Assembly (NCBI RefSeq): GCF_000423565.1
Contig: NZ_KE384037.1
Location: forward strand, 124,001-188,000
Origin: Runella zeae DSM 19591
GTDB taxonomy: Bacteria > Bacteroidota > Bacteroidia > Cytophagales > Spirosomataceae
Length of the DNA: 64,000 nt
Reading direction: 5' to 3'
Shown: in pieces, positions 26,773 to 34,442 of the stretch
How the letters are laid out: the number at the start of each line of letters is the position of its first letter
How positions within the stretch are numbered: position 1 is the stretch's first letter
Notes under the pieces: generated by a model
Seen by the model: only the letters and a program-made list of their open reading frames with translations
Databases searched by the model: none
What the model was told of the DNA's origin: nothing
Position numbers and translations under genes: made by a program

Positions 26773-28203
26773 ATGCCCATCCGTATCCCTAAGCGGTTTA
26801 CCCGATTATACATTATGGCGTTGTCGTTGGTTGCTTTCCTGACGATACTTGGGCAAATTTTGGTTCAAAACACCCTCAAGGCAGGCCTCAACGACTCCTG
26901 GCTTGTCAACTACGCAGGCCGCCAACGCTTCCAGAGTCAGTTGATTGCCAAAACGGCCTTGCTCCTCACCCAACGCCCCGATTTGGCTCATCCCGAGATT
27001 CACCTGCTTGAATTCAAAAAAGTATTGGCCGATTGGGAGCTGCATCATCATCAATTGAAAACGGGTGATTTGACCGACATCCAAGCAAAGACCCACAACG
27101 GGAGCACACTTCAAAAAATGTTTGAAGATATTGAGCCTCATTTTCAGGCCATTCGTTCAAACGCCCATTTGGTTTTAAATAGTTTAGAAAAACGTACCCC
27201 TCTCCCCAATATTGATTCCGTCCTCAAAAACATCTTTGACAATGAACTGGTTTTTTTGCGAAAAATGGACCGCATCGTATTTCAATACGACAAGGAAGCC
27301 AAAGAAAAAGTAACCAATCTGCGAAATATTGAGATGGTACTCATGGTTCTGACGCTCTTTGTTTTGTTTTTAGAAGGACTATTTATTTTTAGGCCGGCTG
27401 TTGCCAAACTTCGAGAGTCAATTTTGCAACTGATAGAAGCCCGCGAAAAAACCATCCAAACCAATAAAGAGCTCAATGAAGCTTACCAGCAGCTCCGTGT
27501 CACCCAAGCTCAGTTGTTGGAGGCTACCCAAAATCGCCACCGTCAAGAATTGAAAGAGCATAAAATACACGCAGCGGCGCTTGTACAAGGACAAGAAAAC
27601 GAGCGCAAACGACTCTCGAAAGAATTGCACGATGGTGTGGGACAAATGCTTACAGGACTTAAAATGATGACTGAAAGCTTGGTGGATATCGCCGATTTGA
27701 AAGAAAACGAGCGTCAAAACATTCTTAGTCTGCGCGATTTGGTAGGGCAAACGATACAAGAAGTACGCCATATTTCCAACAATCTCATGCCGCCTGTTCT
27801 CCACGACTTCGGCATCTCCTTGGCACTCAAGCAATTGACGTACGCTTCTGCTCGCAACACCCACGCCTCTTTATCATTTTCGTCAAATGTCCAAGACCAG
27901 CGCTTTGACCCCAATGTGGAAATTGGAATCTACAGGATTGCGCAAGAAGCCCTCCACAATGCCATCAAACATGCCCACGCCAGCCAAATCACCCTTTCAC
28001 TGACGCTCAAGTCTCAAAAAATCGTACTCCAAGTCAAAGACAATGGCCGAGGATTTAAAGTCAGTAAAAAGAAGAATCCCACACAGGTGCCTCAGCATGG
28101 CCTTCACAACTTACAAGAGAGAGCTCATTTACTGGACGGAACTTTAAAAATAAACTCAACTATAGGAGAAGGCACCGAGATATTGGTACAAATCCCTCAA
28201 TAA
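26773..28203 (+). CDS. NarX-type sensor histidine kinase with PilJ-like periplasmic domain
   Basis: 476 residues. TM1 is at about 15-35 (LVAFLTILGQILV), followed by a periplasmic helical domain beginning SWLVNYAGRQRFQSQLIAKT, the PilJ_N/type IV-pili methyl-accepting pattern seen in NarX-like nitrate/nitrite sensors. TM2 is at about 187-205, then a coiled coil, then the HisKA_3 dimer helix ERKRLSKELHDGVGQMLTGL with the phosphorylated His near residue 286. HATPase_c blocks are IYRIAQEALHNAIKHAHA, DNGRGFKVS and GLHNLQERAHLLDG. It phosphorylates the response regulator encoded 15 bp downstream. Its position behind nirBD suggests that it senses nitrite or nitrate and controls this block. Confidence 0.93.
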   Translation: MPIRIPKRFTRLYIMALSLVAFLTILGQILVQNTLKAGLNDSWLVNYAGRQRFQSQLIAKTALLLTQRPDLAHPEIHLLEFKKVLADWELHHHQLKTGDLTDIQAKTHNGSTLQKMFEDIEPHFQAIRSNAHLVLNSLEKRTPLPNIDSVLKNIFDNELVFLRKMDRIVFQYDKEAKEKVTNLRNIEMVLMVLTLFVLFLEGLFIFRPAVAKLRESILQLIEAREKTIQTNKELNEAYQQLRVTQAQLLEATQNRHRQELKEHKIHAAALVQGQENERKRLSKELHDGVGQMLTGLKMMTESLVDIADLKENERQNILSLRDLVGQTIQEVRHISNNLMPPVLHDFGISLALKQLTYASARNTHASLSFSSNVQDQRFDPNVEIGIYRIAQEALHNAIKHAHASQITLSLTLKSQKIVLQVKDNGRGFKVSKKKNPTQVPQHGLHNLQERAHLLDGTLKINSTIGEGTEILVQIPQ

Positions 28204-28218
28204 TCATCTAACCTAATA

Positions 28219-28872
28219 ATGAAAAAAATCCAAGTGTTACTCGTTGATGATCATACCATTGTAAGAAATGGGCTTAGGTCAATTTTAGAAAATACGGGCG
28301 AAGTAGAGGTAATTGGCGAAGCTTCTACGGGTGAAGAAGCCCTCGAAAAAATCATGGTTTTGGCTCCGCAAATCATGCTTGTAGATATTTCGATGCCGGG
28401 TATATCGGGAATCGATTTGGTGAAAAGAGTAGTAAAACAAAGCAACCAAATCCGACCCGTGATTTTGTCGATGCACAACGACGACGCTTATATCCTGAAA
28501 TCGGTAGAAGCTGGTGCCTACGGCTACCTGCTCAAAGACGCCACGCGTGAAGAAATCTTGACGGCCCTTCATACCGTCAAAAATGGCGACAAATACTTCA
28601 GTGCTTCGGTCGCAAGCATCATTGTCAATGGCTATCTTTCGCAAGTTCAGCGGGTAGAGAAGGCTTCCGAATCGCGCAAAACGCTTCTTTCTAAAAAAGA
28701 AAAGGAAGTACTTAAACTGCTCGTTGAAGGCATGAGCAGCCGCCAAATCGCCGACCAACTCAACCTCAGCGTACGTACTGTAGACAACCACCGCGCCAAT
28801 ATGATGCGACGCCTCCAAGTACACAATGCTGCCGAATTGGTAAAACTTGCTTTGGAAGAAAAACTCCTCTAA
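28219..28872 (+). CDS. NarL/FixJ-family response regulator
   Basis: 217 residues. The receiver domain has the acidic pair VLLVDDHT (D10, D11), the phosphate-accepting D56 in QIMLVDISMPG, and the conserved Lys in GYLLKDATREE. The C-terminal LuxR-type helix-turn-helix is LSKKEKEVLKLLVEGMSSRQ followed by IADQLNLSVRTVDNHRANMM. It is the partner of the kinase encoded just before it, and probably binds the nirB control region at 23.4-23.8 kb. Confidence 0.96.
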   Translation: MKKIQVLLVDDHTIVRNGLRSILENTGEVEVIGEASTGEEALEKIMVLAPQIMLVDISMPGISGIDLVKRVVKQSNQIRPVILSMHNDDAYILKSVEAGAYGYLLKDATREEILTALHTVKNGDKYFSASVASIIVNGYLSQVQRVEKASESRKTLLSKKEKEVLKLLVEGMSSRQIADQLNLSVRTVDNHRANMMRRLQVHNAAELVKLALEEKLL

Positions 28873-28909
28873 CATTGGCAAAGTGCTAAACTTTGTCCAT
28901 GTTTACGAT

Positions 28910-29710
28910 ATGGAAATAGTCGGTTTTGTAGGGGCATTGTTTATGGGCCTATCGCTAGGGCTGGTCGGTAGCGGTGGGGCTATTCTGACTGTACCTATTT
29001 TGGTGTATTTGTTTTCGATAGATACACTGCTTGCTACCACTTACTCGCTTTTTATGGTGGGTATCACTAGTTTGGTAGGTGCCACCGTACGGGCAGGGTC
29101 TGGCAATATCAATTGGCCCATGACTTTTATGTTTGGCGTACCTTCCATGATAAGTGTGTATGTATCTAGAAGTGTGCTACTTCCTCTTCTACCCGACGTT
29201 GTTTTCCACACCTCCTATTTTATTCTGCACAAGTCTCTTTTTCTCTTGCTGCTGTTTGCTATTTTGATGCTTATTGCGGCCTATTCAATGATACGCAACC
29301 ACGACGAGCATAGCGAACTCAACGATAAAAATGGTCAATTCAACCCTTGGGCACTGATTTATAAAGGGCTTTTGGTAGGAATAGTTACGGGTTTTTTAGG
29401 AGCAGGCGGTGGGTTTTTGATTATTCCTGCCTTAGTCTTAATGGCGCGAACCCCTATGAAAAAAGCCGTGGGGACTTCTTTGGTCATTATTGCGGCCAAT
29501 TCCTTCATGGGCTTTTGGCGCGACTATTCTCTGCATCATCTCATAGATTGGCGCTTTCTGTTACAATTTTCCACCATTGCTATCCTCGGAATTATGATAG
29601 GCAGTGCTTTATCCCACAAAATAAGCGGAGACAAACTCAAACCGATTTTTGGTTATTTTATCCTCCTTATGGGTATATATATTATTTTTAAAGAGCTATT
29701 TTTGTCTTAA
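28910..29710 (+). CDS. TauE/SafE-family (sulfite/organosulfonate exporter-like) membrane protein
   Basis: 266 residues from ATG 28910, directly before the first hydrophobic segment; a longer frame from 28847 overlaps the regulator gene and is less likely. Around eight membrane segments in two similar halves carry the family's twin glycine motifs, GLSLGLVGSGGAILTVPIL and VGIVTGFLGAGGGFLIIPAL. TauE/SafE proteins move sulfite, sulfonates or other small anions, probably as exporters. Nitrite transport is also conceivable from its place in the nir block, but there is no direct evidence. Confidence 0.9.
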   Translation: MEIVGFVGALFMGLSLGLVGSGGAILTVPILVYLFSIDTLLATTYSLFMVGITSLVGATVRAGSGNINWPMTFMFGVPSMISVYVSRSVLLPLLPDVVFHTSYFILHKSLFLLLLFAILMLIAAYSMIRNHDEHSELNDKNGQFNPWALIYKGLLVGIVTGFLGAGGGFLIIPALVLMARTPMKKAVGTSLVIIAANSFMGFWRDYSLHHLIDWRFLLQFSTIAILGIMIGSALSHKISGDKLKPIFGYFILLMGIYIIFKELFLS

Positions 29711-29749
29711 TCAATCACTAAAGATTCCAAAATCTTATTCTCCTTTCCT

Positions 29750-30127
29750 ATGAAAACCTTCCTTTCTTCATTGATTATTTTTGCGTTTTTGGGAATCAAT
29801 CAAAGGGTTGTTGCTCAAAACAACCTTGATTTAAAAACATTTGTGCAAAAATTAAAATCTACCCCCAATGCCCAGCTGCTAGATGTACGTACTCCCAAAG
29901 AATGGAGCGAAGGCAAAATAAACACCGCGCAGGGCATAAATGTGATGGACGATAGTTTTAAGCAGCAAGTAGAAAAACTTGACAAAGACAAGCCTGTTTT
30001 TGTGTATTGCAAAGCAGGAAGCCGAAGTGCTAAAGCCTCTAAAGTGTTGAAAGAAGCTGGTTTCAAGCATATTTATAACCTCGAAGGGGGCGGCTATGCC
30101 GATTTGGTCAAAGAAGGGTTAAAATAA
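29750..30127 (+). CDS. Secreted single-domain rhodanese-like protein
   Basis: 125 residues. A signal peptide of about 23 residues (LIIFAFLGINQRVVAQ) is followed by one rhodanese domain with LLDVRTPKEWSEGKI, the active-site loop VYCKAGSRSAKA (Cys87) and a final NLEGGGYADLVKEG. Rhodaneses transfer sulfur to thiophilic acceptors; a periplasmic copy next to TauE/SafE fits sulfur-anion handling. It ends directly before a strong bidirectional terminator that closes the block. Confidence 0.93.
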   Translation: MKTFLSSLIIFAFLGINQRVVAQNNLDLKTFVQKLKSTPNAQLLDVRTPKEWSEGKINTAQGINVMDDSFKQQVEKLDKDKPVFVYCKAGSRSAKASKVLKEAGFKHIYNLEGGGYADLVKEGLK

Positions 30128-30153
30128 AAAAAAGGGGCGTGCCCCTTTTTTTT
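30126..30153. terminator. Bidirectional rho-independent terminator
   Basis: Perfect 13-bp stem, A8GGGGC paired with GCCCCT8, with a GT centre (CGTG loop). It separates the convergent rhodanese gene and the helicase gene and has a T-run on both strands. Confidence 0.92.
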
Positions 30154-30175
30154 ATTATCTAATCACCTTTAGTTG

Positions 30176-32495
30176 TTATCTCAAAATCCGCAACTTAGCA
30201 AAACTCAACAGAAGTGTTTTTTCGCCCACGCCATCAAAATGAATCACCGCTTTGCGGTCATTGCCATTGATGTCCATTTTTTTGACGGTTCCCTTGCCAA
30301 ACTTAGGATGCTCGACGCGATTGCCCTCTTCAAGGGTTGAAGTATCACTTGGCACAAAAGGCTCCGACGATGTGGTACCTGCCGACGAAGGAGTATTATC
30401 TTTTTGAGTAGCAAGGGGTTTGGCAACACCTGATACTGCCTTCGAGGGTTGGGGGCTAGAATTACCGGCGGGTTTGCGAATAAAATTCATGGCGGCAGGT
30501 TCGGCATTGTTACGATAGTCGTCAAACCCACCCGAGCGACGCCCTTTCGAAGTCGTCAAGAAACGTTGATCTACTTCGTATAAAAATCGACTTGGCTCAC
30601 ACATATTCAAGCGCCCCCAATTGTAGCGACTTTCGGCATATGAAAAAGTAAGTTTGTTTTCAGCGCGGGTAATTGCCACGTAAAACAAGCGCCGTTCTTC
30701 CTCCAAATCTTCCCGTTTTTCGAGCATCATCTGACTCGGAAAAAGTCCTTCTTCCAAGCCTACTACATATACATTTTTGAATTCTAGTCCCTTCGCACCG
30801 TGAATGGTCATGAGGGTTACGCGGTCGGTATCGCCGTCGTCTTCGTTTTCGTCGGCATTGGTCAAAAGCGACACCGTTTGCAGAAACGAACTCATGGTTT
30901 TATCCTCAATATCAGGATTATCCACAAACTCTTTGATGGCATTGAGCAACTCTTGCACGTTTTCATAGCGGCTCAGCCCTTCTACCGTTTTGTCTTCGTA
31001 GAGTTCTTTCAAGATGCCCGATGTTTTGGCGACGTGCGCCGCTACCGTATAAGCATCTTTACCTTCTTCAATAAGCAACTTGAAACTCTTTATCAAAAAC
31101 GCAAAACCTTCAATCGGCACAGTCGCTCGTCCTGAAATATATTTTGTAATATTGGCCACTACCTCCCATACAGGCACGCGGTTTTCGGCGGCGGTCACTG
31201 CAATTTTAGCCACGGTTGTATCGCCAATCCCCCTTTTGGGCAAATTGATGATTCGTTTGAAAGCTTCTTCGTCGTTTTGATTGACGATAAAGCGCAAATA
31301 CGCCAACAAATCCTTGATTTCTTTGCGTTGATAAAAAGACAATCCACCGATGATACGGTACTTGATGTTGAGTCGGCGGAGCGCTTCTTCAAACGCCCTA
31401 GATTGCGCATTGGTACGGTACAAAATCGCGAAATCGGTATTTTTGAGTCCTTTGTTTACTTTCTCTTCAAAAATCGCCGTCGCTATCAATCGCCCTTCTT
31501 CATTGTCGGAATTGGCTTTTACGACATCGATAAGTACGCCTTCGGCATTTTGCGTAAAAACACTCTTTTTCAACTGTCCTTTGTTGCGCGCAATCACCGA
31601 ATTGGCGGCATTGACGATGGTTTGAGTAGAGCGGTAATTTTGTTCCAATTTCACCACTCGCACCTCTGGAAAATCTTTCTCAAAATTGAGGATATTCTGA
31701 ATGTTGGCCCCGCGAAAAGCGTAGATACTCTGGGCGTCGTCGCCTACCACGGCGATGTTGCGGTGTACCGCCGCCAACTTTTTGGTAATCAAGTACTGGG
31801 CTACGTTGGTATCCTGAAACTCATCTACCAATACATACTTAAATTTATGTTGGTATTTGTTCAGGATTTCGGGAAAATCGCGAAACAAAACGTTGGTATT
31901 AAACAACAAATCATCAAAATCCATGGCATTGGCCTGAAAGCAGCGTGTGCTATAAGCCTTGTAAAGTCGTCCAATTTCGGGCAGTTTAGCCGCTTCATCA
32001 TCGGCTCTAAACAGTGGATTTGCTAAGTATTCATCTGCCGAAATGAGGTTGTTTTTTGCGCCCGAAATACGATTAAAGACGACGTTGGGTTTATAAGTTT
32101 TATCGTCCAAATTCAACTCTTTTACAATACTCTTAATGAGTGATTTGGAATCGTCGGTATCATAAATAGAAAAATCAGAAGTATAGCCCAAATAGGGCGC
32201 TTCGATACGCAGCATTTTGGCAAAGACGGCGTGAAAAGTTCCCATCCAAATATTTCTTGCCTCTTGCCCTACCACTTTTTCGATACGTTCGCGCATTTCG
32301 CCCGCAGCCTTGTTGGTAAAAGTCAAGGCCAAAATCCGAAAAGGATCCACGCCGTTTTCGATAAGGTGTGCAATCCGAAAAGTCAATACACGCGTTTTGC
32401 CCGAACCTGCCCCCGCAATAATCATCAAAGGCCCTTCTCCGTGCGTAACGGCCTGGGCTTGTGGTTCGTTTAATCCGCTTAAATAACCTGTCATT
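30176..32495 (-). CDS. pcrA: UvrD/PcrA-type ATP-dependent DNA helicase
   Basis: 773 residues from ATG 32495 (MTGYLSGLNEPQAQAVTHG), the family start; a longer frame from 32581 adds 28 unrelated residues. SF1 helicase motifs are all visible: LNEPQAQAV (Q motif), IAGAGSGKTRVL (I), ILALTFTNKAAGEMRER (Ia), LVDEFQDTN (II), VVGDDAQSIYAFRGA (III), LEQNYRST (IV), TIHGAKGLEFKNVYVVGLEEG (V) and VAITRAEN (VI). The C-terminal tail has a Tudor-like PcrA domain (VEHPKFGKGTVKKMD). It unwinds DNA 3'-5' in excision repair, mismatch repair and replication conflict. mutS and mutL lie in the same window. Confidence 0.96.
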
Positions 32496-32720
32496 AGATA
32501 AAATTTGATTTTGATAGAAAACAAAAACAAAGTTAGGGAAAAATGCCCTCGTTTGGTAGCAATATGTGGGATGAGCCACAAACATTAGCCCCTCTCACGG
32601 TGGCTTGAGTTTTTTTTAATGTAACATCCCCTAAAAACTCCCTTCAAATCACTTTTCGAATACCTAACGTAGATAAATCCCCTACGGATTTTGCAGTGTT
32701 AGAAAAACGTAATTTGTTAC

Positions 32721-33974
32721 CTAGACTTCGGAAAGTTTAGACGTTTTTTTGGACTGTGTGAGTTTGCCCACCGTGAGCCCTTGTACCAAAATAGAAAAGA
32801 TGACGATAAAGTAGGTAATCGCCAAAAACAAATCTTTGTTTAGGTCTTTTTCAATCGACAGTGCCAACGCCACCGACACTCCCCCTCGAAGACCACCCCA
32901 TACCAAAATAGTAATGGTTTGACGATCAAATTTCGTTTTGAAAGGAATAAGAAGCGTAGGTATCCATATCGAGATAAATCTTGCAAACAATACTACTACA
33001 ATACTAATCAAACCGATGAGCCAGTATTTGGTAATGTCGGGAATGAGCAACAATTCAAGACCAATGATTAAGAAAAGAATAGCGTTCAGGATTTCGTCAA
33101 TCAGCTCCCAGAACTTGTCCAGATAATCGCGCGTGGTGACCGAAATCCGCGTTGCTTTTCCATAATTCCCAATCACCAGTCCAGCAGCTACCATAGTCAA
33201 AGGCCCCGAAATATGCATCGCCTGCGCAATCAAATAGCCCCCCATTACAATCGCCAAAGTAATCAAGGCCGATACATTGGCACTGTCGATTCGTTGCATG
33301 GCTCGTGACCCAATAAACCCGAGCAGTATCCCCATTCCAAATCCGCCTAGTACCTCTTTGGCAAGCAGCCAACTCACACTCCCAAATGACAAATCAACGT
33401 CTTCACCTTTGGCCAATTCTAGCAACACCACAAACACCACCACCGACACCCCGTCGTTGAACAATGACTCACCAGCCACCTTGGTTTCCAATGACTTGCG
33501 TACGCCCGCTTTTTTGAGAATCCCCAATACCGCAATAGGGTCGGTGGGCGAAATCAATGCCCCAAAAACCAGACATTGAATGAGGGGGACATCAAGATGA
33601 AAAAAGTGAAGAATATAATAACTCAGAAAACCCACAATGACCGTGGATATAATCACACTTACGGTCGAAAAAACAATAATAGGGGCGCGTTGCTCTTTCA
33701 AATCTTTGAGACGAATATGAATAGCCCCCGCAAAAAGCAGGAAATTGAGCATCGCGCCCATCAATATTTCAGTAAAATCAATGTTGGCAATCAGGCCCGA
33801 AAAACCCGCAAATAAATTGGGGAAGACATTGCCCGTAATGACGAGCGCAATCGACACGAGCATGGCCATCAGCATGATGCCAATCGTGGAAGGGAGCTTA
33901 AGAAAGCGCTCATTGAGATATGAAAATATGGCTGCAAGAACAATAAGTACTGAAAACGAATAGTACAACTCCAT
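32721..33974 (-). CDS. CPA1-family cation:proton antiporter (NhaP-like)
   Basis: 417 residues, ATG start. About 12 hydrophobic segments, with the ion-pair motif LISPTDPIAVLGILKKAG and the second acidic block VAGESLFNDGVSVVVFVVLL, both typical of Na+/H+ exchangers of the CPA1/NhaP group. ILVWGGLRGGVSVALALSI near the C-terminus carries the conserved Arg. It exchanges Na+ or K+ for H+ across the inner membrane to keep pH and sodium balance. It stands alone, 225 bp upstream of the helicase in the same direction. Confidence 0.93.
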   Translation of the reverse strand: MELYYSFSVLIVLAAIFSYLNERFLKLPSTIGIMLMAMLVSIALVITGNVFPNLFAGFSGLIANIDFTEILMGAMLNFLLFAGAIHIRLKDLKEQRAPIIVFSTVSVIISTVIVGFLSYYILHFFHLDVPLIQCLVFGALISPTDPIAVLGILKKAGVRKSLETKVAGESLFNDGVSVVVFVVLLELAKGEDVDLSFGSVSWLLAKEVLGGFGMGILLGFIGSRAMQRIDSANVSALITLAIVMGGYLIAQAMHISGPLTMVAAGLVIGNYGKATRISVTTRDYLDKFWELIDEILNAILFLIIGLELLLIPDITKYWLIGLISIVVVLFARFISIWIPTLLIPFKTKFDRQTITILVWGGLRGGVSVALALSIEKDLNKDLFLAITYFIVIFSILVQGLTVGKLTQSKKTSKLSEV

Positions 33975-34442
33975 ATATTACTGAGGGTTTATAATGTGTT
34001 AAAAACTAAACAAAAAAAACGCACCTTGCTTACATTTGAAGCAAGTACAAGCACCCAAAAGAAGATAACAGAAACGATTTTTTGTCGGAAGTACAACGGG
34101 TCTATTGACAAAACCCTCTCTTTTTAAAAGAGGTCATTTTCTCAAAAAGTTCATAGTTTACGCAAAAAATAGTACGTACTTTCTAGAATAACAGCTTTTT
34201 TTTTCAACAAAGTGGTAAATATTGAAAACAAAGCTTAGGTATTTTGAGCTGGAGAGACAGCGCCATTTCTACCCCTAAATGATAAGTAATTGAGCAGAAT
34301 TAGTCGAGACTTTGCGGTCCGCCGCCGCGGCAAGTTTATAAATCCTCTGATTATCAAAAGTATAAGCCTGAAACCGCGCGGCGGACCGTTTGGAAAGTCT
34401 ATTTTTGCATCATCACTTAAGTCGAAACCAGCAATTAGGCAC
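33975..34442. other. 468-bp intergenic region between antiporter and P-type ATPase
   Basis: AT-rich DNA with no supported gene. Contents seen are a palindrome CTCTTTTTAAAAGAG near 34117, and the GC-rich inverted repeat at 34307-34400 listed separately. Promoter signals for the antiporter (minus strand) must lie in the 33975-34200 part, but no convincing match was found. Confidence 0.6.
34307..34400. repeat. GC-rich inverted repeat bounded by AGACTTT
   Basis: The left side AGACTTTGCGGTCCGCCGCC and the right side read in reverse complement (AGACTTTCCAAACGGTCCGC) share the ends AGACTTT and the core CGGTCCGCCGC. The span is 94 bp with an AT-rich centre. It is far richer in GC than the DNA around it and shares its end with the repeat at 15887-15935. 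It lies 43 bp past the end of the P-type ATPase gene, so it may act in 3'-end formation or be a small non-autonomous mobile element. Confidence 0.75.

Noticed and set aside
31277-32026. 249-codon plus-strand frame inside the helicase gene
   Set aside because: Antisense to clear helicase motifs; composition follows codon positions of the real gene.
32582-32640. Hairpin-like AGCCCC/GTGGCT with a T-run near 32590-32620
   Set aside because: Stem has a mismatch and it would end a plus-strand transcript that has no gene upstream.
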